Positions 1 through 6,189 of a stretch of DNA of 10,626 nt are shown piece by piece. Source of the stretch: Microcaldota archaeon (lineage in GTDB: Archaea > Micrarchaeota > Micrarchaeia > Micrarchaeales > CABMGC01); the NCBI GenBank assembly GCA_021821605.1, contig JAKACG010000020.1, positions 1 to 10,626 of the forward strand, given 5' to 3'. Under the pieces are notes generated by a model. It did no database searches, was not told where the DNA came from, and saw only the letters and a program-made list of their open reading frames with translations. Numbering within the stretch: the stretch's first letter is position 1; each line of letters opens with the position of its first letter. A program made the position numbers and the translations under genes.

Positions 1-1
1 A

Positions 2-397
2 AAATCAATAAATTATGCTTCATGGAACAAGTTTTTTCAACTACTTTCATACAAGGCTGAAAGTGCTGGTATGAAAGTAATAGAAATAGACCCAAAAAAC
101 ACATCAAAGATATGTAGTAATTGTGGCAATATTCAAAGTATGCCACTCTCAAAACGAATCTATTTCTGTGAAGAATGTGGTCTACAAGAAAATAGAGATC
201 TAAACGCATCAATAAACATACTCAAAAAGGCTTTGAACTCTACGAGTTCAAATTTTGACGGCAAAACCCTCAAAGCTACCGCAGGACATGCGGAAAGTCA
301 CGCTCAGGGAGAGAATGTAAGACCTCAACAGGAGGCAGTCCTCGAAGAACTGAGAACCGATAAAACACATCATTTGCGGGATGCGGTGATTGCATGA
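2..397 (+). CDS. tnpB: TnpB RNA-guided nuclease, C-terminal part (5' end outside window)
   Basis: The frame is open from base 2 and gives 131 residues matching the C-terminus of TnpB, the RuvC-fold nuclease that uses an omega RNA to cut DNA at the donor site and favour element retention. Visible are the conserved stretch SWNKFFQLLSYKAESAGMKV, the zinc ribbon CSNCG...CEECG (first cysteine codon 113-115) and the RDLNAS motif whose Asp (codon 197-199) is the third catalytic acid of RuvC. The remaining tail, with AGHAESHAQG and a QQEA segment, is typical of the family's variable end, so the C-terminus looks intact. The first methionine codon at 71 is internal, not a start. The first two catalytic acids are outside the window, so activity cannot be judged. 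Confidence 0.93.
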   Translation, partial: KSINYASWNKFFQLLSYKAESAGMKVIEIDPKNTSKICSNCGNIQSMPLSKRIYFCEECGLQENRDLNASINILKKALNSTSSNFDGKTLKATAGHAESHAQGENVRPQQEAVLEELRTDKTHHLRDAVIA

Positions 398-460
398 ACG
401 CAGAGGAAGCCCACGCAGTTTATGGGTGGGAGGAGGTCACATGACACTTATAAGAATCCA
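300..460 (+). ncRNA. Candidate omega RNA (reRNA) of the TnpB element with its guide segment
   Basis: In IS200/IS605 elements the TnpB guide RNA is made from the 3' end of tnpB and the right transposon end, with the guide copied from flanking DNA just past the boundary. Here the matching segment is the end of the tnpB frame plus the hairpin ending at 440. If the boundary is right, the guide would begin at 441 (ATGACACTTATAAGAATC...), the 5' end of the neighbouring ATPase gene. The 5' limit is arbitrary, since processing cannot be seen in sequence. This is inference from family knowledge; the hairpin and its position are what the sequence shows. Confidence 0.5.
410..430 (+). repeat. Right-end stem-loop of the IS element
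   Basis: CCCAC at 410-414 pairs with GTGGG at 426-430 around an 11-nt loop. It sits ten bases before the proposed transposon end. This is the position of the subterminal hairpin that the transposase recognises, and of the scaffold stem closest to the guide in the TnpB RNA. Confidence 0.75.
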
Positions 461-1949
461 AACTTTAATGAGCAATGAAATATCTAAAAGGATATTCTTA
501 AGCAGGCCTCCGGAGCCTCCCCCAGAGTATCTTCTAAATGATCCTACCAACTCAATTTTTATAGGCACTACTAAGATCTTCAAAATACCCTTTACCTGGA
601 CATTTTCAAATATAACAAATCCTCACATCTCGGTTGTTGGAATAACCGGAGCAGGGAAAAGTTTTTTCGTAAAGACCTTTCTAGCAAGAGCTAGTTATAT
701 CTGGAATACAAACGCAATAATAATAGACTGGGCTGGAGAGTATATTTCATGGGTAAAACAGAGTGGTGGAAAGGTTGTAGCTCTTTCTAAAGGAGATTAT
801 CTTAATATAATGGATCTATCTGGAATGAAGCCCATAGATCGTGCAAAGCAAATAATGAACTCCTTAGACATACTTACTGACATAGCATTATATCCAGAGC
901 AGAGGCGTCTTACCGCAGAAGCTATAGAACAGGCATACTTAAATCTCGGATTCCCAATAGCAGCTCCGCCACCTCCTGGAAAGGAGCCTCCAACACTAAA
1001 GGATGTAACTAAACTCTTGGATGAAAAACTTCAGGAAGGTACATACGCATATCCTGCGGAGCTTGAGAATGCGATATATAGGCTCAGGCAGTTTTCACGA
1101 GAAGGTGAGGATTACTTTGCAAACAAAAGCACAATAGATATAGGGAAGCTAACATCATCAGGACTAATAGACCTTGATTTGTCTAGTCTTCCTGATGAAA
1201 GGTTCAGAGCCATGGCCGCTCTTTTTATTCTTCAAACATTAAAGGAGAAGATGCGCCTCGAAACATGGAGTGCTTCTGCCGGTCTTAAAACCTTGGTTGT
1301 ACTTGATGAAGCATGGAAAGTAGCTAGCGATGAGAGGAGCGACGCAGTTACAATAATAAGGGAAGGAAGAAAGTATAGTTTTGGCCTAATTGTCGCATCG
1401 CAAAATCCTACTGATGTAAACGAAGCTATATTCTCAAATGTTGGCACTACCTTTATGCTTAGAATAAGGTTTGAGAAGTTTATGAATTATCTTCAAGGCT
1501 CTTTAAATTTTTCTGATTTTATACGAAGCGAGATAAGCAAGTTAGGTGTAGGCCAAGCCGCAATAGACATGGCCTTTAATACTGGGGTAAGATTTCCAAA
1601 CATCTTTTTGGTAGATAAAATTGTTGGTGAGCTGCCTCTTGATACATACTCTATTTTCACATCTGATATATTGACCGAGAAGGAGCTTGGAGATGTACAG
1701 ATCAAAAAAGATTACTCTTTTGATAAGATGACAATAAGCTCTAAACTCATAGAAACTGGATTTAACTCAGAGGCTATACAGACAATACTGAAAAAGATGG
1801 GTGAGCAAGGCAGGCATGTAGATATACGTGAGTTTGCAAGAATATGTTTGTCTACTGGAATAAATAAAACTGCGCTTATCTCATTTTTACGTTCAATAGG
1901 TGTTACTGATACTATTATCTCTAGGATTATGTCCTATATAACTACTTGA
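441..1949 (+). CDS. HerA/VirB4-class P-loop ATPase with a helical-repeat C-terminal tail
   Basis: This 502-residue protein belongs to the HerA/FtsK/VirB4 group of motor ATPases that pump DNA or protein. Walker A is GITGAGKS (67-74). Next comes the IIIDWAGEY strand (94-101), whose D-x-x-GEY form is typical of HerA/VirB4. Walker B is LVVLDEAW (285-292), followed by a sensor-like ASQNP (319-323). Residues 437-500 form a separate helical tail of two 33-residue repeats shared with the next gene. No TM segment is visible, so it is a soluble or membrane-associated motor. The start is uncertain: ATG 441 follows a GGAGGT only 3 nt away, but that site belongs to the IS end; ATG 468 (MSNEISKRIF) is in frame and may be the native start. 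An in-frame TTG at 390 lies inside the IS and is unlikely. It is not canonical HerA: no HAS-barrel N-terminus and no nurA, mre11 or rad50 neighbour is seen. Confidence 0.88.
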   Translation: MTLIRIQTLMSNEISKRIFLSRPPEPPPEYLLNDPTNSIFIGTTKIFKIPFTWTFSNITNPHISVVGITGAGKSFFVKTFLARASYIWNTNAIIIDWAGEYISWVKQSGGKVVALSKGDYLNIMDLSGMKPIDRAKQIMNSLDILTDIALYPEQRRLTAEAIEQAYLNLGFPIAAPPPPGKEPPTLKDVTKLLDEKLQEGTYAYPAELENAIYRLRQFSREGEDYFANKSTIDIGKLTSSGLIDLDLSSLPDERFRAMAALFILQTLKEKMRLETWSASAGLKTLVVLDEAWKVASDERSDAVTIIREGRKYSFGLIVASQNPTDVNEAIFSNVGTTFMLRIRFEKFMNYLQGSLNFSDFIRSEISKLGVGQAAIDMAFNTGVRFPNIFLVDKIVGELPLDTYSIFTSDILTEKELGDVQIKKDYSFDKMTISSKLIETGFNSEAIQTILKKMGEQGRHVDIREFARICLSTGINKTALISFLRSIGVTDTIISRIMSYITT

Positions 1950-1957
1950 GTGATTAT

Positions 1958-2257
1958 ATGGCACAAAAAACCTTTGTAATAAGCAAAATAGATATTAAAA
2001 AAATGTTATCATCCTTAGGCATAAGCCCTGGAAATATAGAAGCCATGCTTGGAATCATAGAAAAATCCCATAGGCATGTTGACGCAATAGCGTTTGTAGG
2101 AATGTTAGAGAAGCTTGGCTTAAAACCATCTGACATAGAAAATATATTCAGGAGAATAGGAATTGACGATGCCAGAATAGTTGAGATATTCAATGCACTG
2201 GACGAGGAAAAGATAGAAGCTGCTTTCGGTAAGGTGGCCGAGTTAAAGGTTGAGTAA
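1958..2257 (+). CDS. Small all-helical protein homologous to the tail of the preceding ATPase
   Basis: This 99-residue protein of unrecognised family contains no catalytic motif. It is made of two copies of a 33-residue unit (about residues 11-34 and 44-67) with the pattern ML-x2-LG-[IL]-x-P-x2-IE-x-[IM]-[LF]-x2-I. The same unit, in the same phase and with no gap, makes up residues 437-500 of the ATPase: both have RHVD at the same place, then IG and a D-x2-I. I chose ATG 1958, 8 nt after the ATPase stop, preceded by GAGTGAT, a reasonable ribosome-binding sequence; the TTG at 1946 overlaps the ATPase stop and is less likely. Its TAA abuts the next ATG. Shared repeats and tight spacing suggest that it binds the ATPase or its partner. 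An adaptor or regulatory subunit is the best guess, by inference. Confidence 0.8.
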   Translation: MAQKTFVISKIDIKKMLSSLGISPGNIEAMLGIIEKSHRHVDAIAFVGMLEKLGLKPSDIENIFRRIGIDDARIVEIFNALDEEKIEAAFGKVAELKVE

Positions 2258-2677
2258 ATGGTAACAAAAGAAAAACAAAAAAGCTATTGCATAATCTGCG
2301 GCAAAGAAGCAGATGGTATAGAAATAAAAATAGACAACGTAATTCGTACAATAAGATACATAAAGAAAAAACTTTTCAAAACAGAAAAAAACAACAAGCT
2401 CGTGGTATCAAAGGAGTGCTACGAAATATATATGAAAAATAGGAAACGATACATATCTAGGCAACGCCTCTATGTTGGACTGGGACTGCTTTTTGTAATC
2501 TTTTCAGTATTAATAGCACCTAGTCTGCCAACATTTGGGCTCTCTGTTTTGATATTACTTTTTCTATATCTAATATCATTCCTTAATTATACTCCAGAGT
2601 TAAAAATAAAGTTACTTAAAAATAATTCTGCACACGCTTCTAATGCGGTAAAAGAGGAGAAAAAGAAAATCTCATAA
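2258..2677 (+). CDS. Two-TM membrane protein with N-terminal zinc-finger-like motif
   Basis: This is a 139-residue protein. The N-terminus has a CIICGKE knuckle (Cys11, Cys14) and a second element, KECYE, with Cys54. This resembles small archaeal treble-clef or LIM-like fingers of the form CxxCG...HxxC, but the expected fourth ligand is not obvious, so zinc binding is uncertain. A basic stretch (59-70) precedes two hydrophobic helices at about 71-89 and 93-111 joined by a tight turn. The basic flanks suggest that both ends face the cytoplasm. The C-terminus is lysine-rich. Its ATG follows the upstream TAA directly, so it is translated as part of the ATPase operon. It may tether the complex to the membrane; this comes from context and there is no recognised family function. 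Confidence 0.8.
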   Translation: MVTKEKQKSYCIICGKEADGIEIKIDNVIRTIRYIKKKLFKTEKNNKLVVSKECYEIYMKNRKRYISRQRLYVGLGLLFVIFSVLIAPSLPTFGLSVLILLFLYLISFLNYTPELKIKLLKNNSAHASNAVKEEKKKIS

Positions 2678-2734
2678 TGACATATTATTAAAAAAGTTAA
2701 AAAAAGCTATAAAACAAAGAAGTTAAAGTATATG

Positions 2735-2756
2735 ATATATGGTCAATTTCATATAT
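2735..2756. repeat. Inverted repeat in the 175-bp gap
   Basis: ATATATG (2735-2741) and CATATAT (2750-2756) form a 7-bp stem around an 8-nt loop. It lies 57 nt past the stop of the two-TM protein gene and upstream of the next promoter. It could be an operator or a 3'-end structure. No T-tract follows on the plus strand, and the AT-only arms make chance likely. Nothing else is recognisable in this gap apart from the TATA box further on. Confidence 0.35.
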
Positions 2757-2814
2757 TCAAAAGAATAATTACGTAAAAATAATAGGAAAAAAGGGAGCAT
2801 ACAAAAACGCAAGC

Positions 2815-2826
2815 AATAAATATATT
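2815..2826 (+). promoter_or_regulatory. Archaeal TATA box upstream of the coiled-coil/winged-helix gene
   Basis: AATAAATATATT is centred about 31 nt before the TTG at 2853. Archaeal TATA boxes lie about 26-27 nt upstream of the transcription start, so the transcript would be almost leaderless. This supports both a new transcription unit here and the TTG start. Confidence 0.5.
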
Positions 2827-2852
2827 CAAGACTTAGCTATTACTGTGGTATT

Positions 2853-3578
2853 TTGGCTGAAGAAAGCATTCTTGCACCAAAGGTCGAGAAATTAAATATT
2901 AATGGCAAATTAATAGGCACGTTTCAGGGTATTCTTGATAGAGTTTCTAAAGTGCCGTTCTACGTAAGCTCAGTATCTGTAGATTCTGCAACTATAGCAG
3001 TTATAGAGAGCAGAAACATCAAAAAACAACCATATCTTTTCTACATCTTTAATATAACTAATGAGTATATTGAGATAACTTACTCCATACCTAACGATAC
3101 AAGCGAGACATTAAGGAGGGCTTATGTACTCCGTAATACCGCCTCATTTCTTTCCAGTATAAATGATCTTTTTGATATAGACAAACAGGCATTCTTGCAA
3201 TACGTGGACTCTACGTTAGATAAGCTTCTTTCTGGAATATCGCAAAATTACAGTGTGCTTTTCAATAAATACGACTCATTGCTTAGTGAGTATCGTGCAA
3301 CAAAGAGGCTTAACATAGAGCTTTCTGCATCAAACAGAAATCTTTCTATTCAAACCGCAGATTTACTTGAAGAAAATAAAAAATTAAAAGATAGCCTAAG
3401 CAAACTACAAAAATACTCTGATGAGTCTTTAATGTCAATGGTTGAAGACTGGATAAATGTTCATGGCAGCAGCATAGATGTAGATGAGTTCGCCAAAACT
3501 TATAATCTTACATCTCCAAGGGTGGAAGAAATACTTGACAAGATGGTATCTAAAGGATATATTGAATTAAGAGGTTAA
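2853..3578 (+). CDS. Unrecognised protein with coiled coil and C-terminal winged helix
   Basis: This is a 241-residue protein. Residues 1-130 look like a mixed alpha/beta domain (beta-rich around 36-80) of no family I recognise. Residues about 135-190 form a heptad-like coiled coil. Residues 192-240 (MVEDWINVHGSS...DEFAKTYNLTSPRVEEILDKM...GYIELRG) fit a winged helix-turn-helix, with the recognition helix at about 220-232. No TM segment or signal peptide is visible, so it is cytoplasmic and probably an oligomer that binds DNA or protein. The start is TTG 2853; no ATG lies near the N-terminus, and the TATA spacing supports the TTG. It is followed after one base by a 48-codon ORF and then the large membrane protein, which suggests co-transcription. 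Regulation of the cluster or a structural role are both possible. Confidence 0.75.
   Translation: MAEESILAPKVEKLNINGKLIGTFQGILDRVSKVPFYVSSVSVDSATIAVIESRNIKKQPYLFYIFNITNEYIEITYSIPNDTSETLRRAYVLRNTASFLSSINDLFDIDKQAFLQYVDSTLDKLLSGISQNYSVLFNKYDSLLSEYRATKRLNIELSASNRNLSIQTADLLEENKKLKDSLSKLQKYSDESLMSMVEDWINVHGSSIDVDEFAKTYNLTSPRVEEILDKMVSKGYIELRG
3571..3575 (+). promoter_or_regulatory. Shine-Dalgarno GAGGT for the 48-codon ORF
   Basis: GAGGT ends 4 nt before ATG 3580 and overlaps the last codons of the preceding gene. It matches the anti-Shine-Dalgarno core (GGAGGTGA), which argues that the short ORF is translated. Confidence 0.5.
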
Positions 3579-3579
3579 T

Positions 3580-3726
3580 ATGAAGTACTTTGTATATATA
3601 AATAAAAAGTTCAATAACGTACGCTCTTATAGAGTTATCAAAAGCTCAAAGAACAATACTAACTTTCTATCTCGTTCAGTTCAGTCGTTTGTAGATAAGC
3701 ATTTTTTAAGGAAACAACAGATATGA
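3580..3726 (+). CDS. Small basic protein, 48 residues
   Basis: The product begins MKYFVYINKKFNNVRSYRV and ends HFLRKQQI. It is strongly basic and polar, with no TM segment or known motif. The case for a real gene is positional: ATG 3580 comes one base after the preceding stop, has a GAGGT at good spacing, and the TGA (3724-3726) ends 3 nt before the next candidate ATG. The ORF thus fills the gap between two genes exactly. The function is unknown. Confidence 0.6.
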   Translation: MKYFVYINKKFNNVRSYRVIKSSKNNTNFLSRSVQSFVDKHFLRKQQI

Positions 3727-3729
3727 TTG

Positions 3730-6099
3730 ATGGTATTAATGGTTTCAAAAAAAAAGATTTTAATAATAAGCGCTGTATTAGCTGTGCTTATATCTTTTTT
3801 TATTATTTTTCTTTATTTTTATGTAAATGGGCTTTTGTCTAATCTAAAGCCTGTATACATAGAAAATGGTACAATATCTACAAATATCTCAATCTTCAAG
3901 ACCGGTGTTGCTTCTTATAACTACTCAAATCATCTTGCGGTTTACTCATTTATAAAATATAACATTAAAAATGCGACAAATGCTTTAATAAGTCTTGATG
4001 TATTCCAAAGAAATCCTATAATGAAGATTTATCTTTTAAATCCAATTTATTCATGCTTTGACTGTTTTAATTTTGCTGCGATAGAAGAAAATTTGTCTTC
4101 GGATCTTTCAAAGTATGGGCTATTGCTTAATTCTTCAAGTTTTCAAGTAGTAAGCATTTTAAATACCAGTGAGATAGCTCCAGATTCAATAGTAATACTT
4201 CCCACTGGACTTTTGCCTGCTGATATTGTCCCATACTCTGGTTTTTCAAGCTCACGTAAAAATAAAAACCTAATACAGTTGCTAAATGAAAAGGATACTA
4301 TAATCTATGTTGGGCAAAACTTTTCAAGAATTATAGAGAATGGCCAAACATTATTTACAAATAACAAAACAACCTCGACATTTTATAATATAAGCCTAGC
4401 AACATTCTCAGATAACAATATAACCTCAACCAACTCATTTTTCTTTAATAAACCTACATTCATGCTTTTAAATGGGACTTCTCTTGGAGCAATATCTTAT
4501 GTGAATATTGAAAATGGTACAGTTGTCGCATTTAGTAATTACCCTACTATCGGATGGGAAAATTCCTCTGCGTTATCCTCTGATCTATCAAGGGCAGTTT
4601 TTCTAAGGTTCTGGATAAATATACTTGCAAAGGGCAGTTTTAATATATCTAAGACTGCAAGCTCCTCCCCGCTATCAGGTGATAAGTTCCTATTTACGAC
4701 TCAAAAAGCCATAAACTTTACATCTAATGCAACCTCTATTTTAAATGCATCCTATCCTTTAATTTTGATAAATAGCAGCAATGGATATACATATCAAAAC
4801 TATGAACTACCATTTCATATAATATATAACGACACTGCAATCATAAATATGCCAGCTGTTGTAGGCTACGGCGATCAAGTTCCCGTCAGCGTTTCAATAA
4901 GCCAGTTCTCAACAAACAAGGCATTTAGTATAGTGGCCTACAATGGTTCATTAAAATCAATATACGGCTTTCCATTGGATTTTTTCAACACTTCATACTC
5001 GATAGTAAAGTATGGAACCTTAGATGTGCCTACTGGAGGATATTATCTCGCATCTCTTGTAGATATAAACAACATATCTCATGGAAGTGCAATATTTTAT
5101 ACTCCATACCTTAATATTACTCTTCCATCTCCTGACTTTAAAAATGGCACCTTTGTCTTTAAAATATTGAGCGATAATCAAGGACTTTCAAACATGCCTT
5201 ACACCATAACGGTAAATGGAGAGTATCCACAACAAGGAACCGTTAATAATGGCAATATAGAGTACACAGTTCCAAAAGGAACGGTTCTTAATTATGGTTA
5301 TCAACGTTTCAATATTTCATTGATAAATATTAATTATACTCTGTACTCTTACTACGCATCGCCTCCTGGAATACCTTCTCTATATATAGAGTTCGGAGTT
5401 GCTGCGTTCTTGATACTTTTATTAAATGTTGTTTTAAAACCTCCAAACCGTGAAGATTATTATATAGACATACCTGAAATACCTCCAATAAAAAAACAGG
5501 AAATAACAGTAAAACAAGATCAGATAATATCTATTTTCGATATGATAAACTTCAAATATAAATGGCAGTACATGCCTTTAACTCCTGAAGAAATAAAAGC
5601 GGGCATAAGCTCTAATATACGCGAGAACAACATGCCAATATCCGTAACACTTCAAAACACCAGAAGAATCTTATATAAATTAGCATCAGATAAAAAGTTG
5701 GAATCTTTAGATGAGTATTACATACCTACGGAATGGATCATCAAATCAAAGCATGATACAGAGTACCTTGTAATATTTAGAAAGTTACGTGACTTTTTTG
5801 TGTCGCACGCAATACCATTTACAGATTTAGACATGTCTTCAGAGGCAGACATAATAGCAACGGTAAGAGACAAAAATTTCAAGCTTTTTATTTTTTCTGA
5901 GAGTGCAGGCGTGAGAGATATAAAGATAAATGCTGAAGAAAAAAACATACTCATATTTTTAAATAAGGAAATAAGGCTTTCATTTAAAGATAAATTGGAT
6001 AATCAATATAATGATGAAACAAACAAGTTGCGTATGGCATTATATCTGAATTATCTTAAATTAGCAGATATCGATTCACTAAAAGATATATTTTCTTAA
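3730..6099 (+). CDS. Large bitopic surface glycoprotein with cytoplasmic C-terminal domain
   Basis: This is a 789-residue membrane protein of no family I recognise. TM1 is at about 10-31, after a KKK. TM2 is at about 551-569, followed by KPPNRED. Between them lie 27 N-x-S/T sequons (N46 to N535); none occurs in the last 220 residues, which marks residues 32-550 as extracellular and 570-789 as cytoplasmic. The outer part has a lone CFDC pair (109-112). A stretch DSIVILPTGLLPADIV...LIQLLNEKDTIIYVG (152-194) recalls the Rossmann-like domains of DUF4350/GldG-type proteins, and 470-537 looks like an Ig-type beta sandwich; both are weak calls. The cytoplasmic tail is alpha/beta with no visible catalytic motif. 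ATG 3730 or 3739 are equally good starts. Spacing to the 48-codon ORF suggests one operon. It could be the envelope component served by the upstream ATPase. Confidence 0.8.
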   Translation: MVLMVSKKKILIISAVLAVLISFFIIFLYFYVNGLLSNLKPVYIENGTISTNISIFKTGVASYNYSNHLAVYSFIKYNIKNATNALISLDVFQRNPIMKIYLLNPIYSCFDCFNFAAIEENLSSDLSKYGLLLNSSSFQVVSILNTSEIAPDSIVILPTGLLPADIVPYSGFSSSRKNKNLIQLLNEKDTIIYVGQNFSRIIENGQTLFTNNKTTSTFYNISLATFSDNNITSTNSFFFNKPTFMLLNGTSLGAISYVNIENGTVVAFSNYPTIGWENSSALSSDLSRAVFLRFWINILAKGSFNISKTASSSPLSGDKFLFTTQKAINFTSNATSILNASYPLILINSSNGYTYQNYELPFHIIYNDTAIINMPAVVGYGDQVPVSVSISQFSTNKAFSIVAYNGSLKSIYGFPLDFFNTSYSIVKYGTLDVPTGGYYLASLVDINNISHGSAIFYTPYLNITLPSPDFKNGTFVFKILSDNQGLSNMPYTITVNGEYPQQGTVNNGNIEYTVPKGTVLNYGYQRFNISLININYTLYSYYASPPGIPSLYIEFGVAAFLILLLNVVLKPPNREDYYIDIPEIPPIKKQEITVKQDQIISIFDMINFKYKWQYMPLTPEEIKAGISSNIRENNMPISVTLQNTRRILYKLASDKKLESLDEYYIPTEWIIKSKHDTEYLVIFRKLRDFFVSHAIPFTDLDMSSEADIIATVRDKNFKLFIFSESAGVRDIKINAEEKNILIFLNKEIRLSFKDKLDNQYNDETNKLRMALYLNYLKLADIDSLKDIFS

Positions 6100-6121
6100 T
6101 GCAGTTTTATAATATTTATAT

Positions 6122-6136
6122 CAAAAATAAAAAAGA
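6122..6136 (-). terminator. T-rich terminator of the KH-top6B operon
   Basis: Read on the minus strand this is TTCTTTTTTATTTTTG, 54-68 nt past the top6B stop. Archaeal termination relies on such oligo-T tracts without a hairpin. It lies in the 90-bp convergent gap, and no comparable long T tract is seen for the plus-strand gene that ends at 6099. Confidence 0.5.
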
Positions 6137-6189
6137 ACCGAACTTTATCTGCTACTGCTACTTTAATTTCTAATCGATGATAATTCGTA

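Larger units (their letters stand above)
1..440 (+). mobile_element. Right-hand part of an IS200/IS605-family (TnpB) element
   Basis: The window opens inside an insertion element. The tnpB reading frame ends at 397. After 43 non-coding bases the sequence shows the usual layout of an IS200/IS605 right end: a GGAAGCCCAC segment, a short hairpin, then GTGGGAGGAGGTCAC. I place the right boundary at about 440, where unrelated sequence encoding the next gene begins. The left end, any tnpA transposase and most of tnpB lie outside the window. Elements of this family insert without target duplication, so no direct repeat is expected at 441. The boundary was placed by resemblance to family members from memory and could be off by a few bases. 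Confidence 0.8.

Noticed and set aside
390..440. In-frame TTG start at 390 extending the ATPase by 17 residues
   Set aside because: These codons lie within the IS right end and its hairpin; the added residues are transposon sequence, so they are not likely to be part of the native protein.
447..454. CTTATAAG as a TATA box for the ATPase gene
   Set aside because: Its predicted transcription start, near 478, falls downstream of both candidate start codons (441 and 468), and no further in-frame start is close.
2258..2677. Two-TM protein as a VirB2/CedA1-like conjugative pilin
   Set aside because: Two TM helices with a short turn fit, but the 70-residue cysteine-containing N-terminal domain and the lack of a channel protein nearby do not match known pilins of these systems.
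5718..5954. Minus-strand reading frame opposite the membrane glycoprotein's cytoplasmic tail
   Set aside because: There is no promoter or ribosome-binding site, no recognisable motif, and it is fully embedded in a longer coherent gene.
5440..6099. Possible PD-(D/E)XK nuclease fold in the glycoprotein's cytoplasmic tail (ADIIATVRDKNFKLFIF)
   Set aside because: Strand pattern is suggestive, but the E-x-K signature and a preceding catalytic Asp are not present, so a nuclease call cannot be supported.
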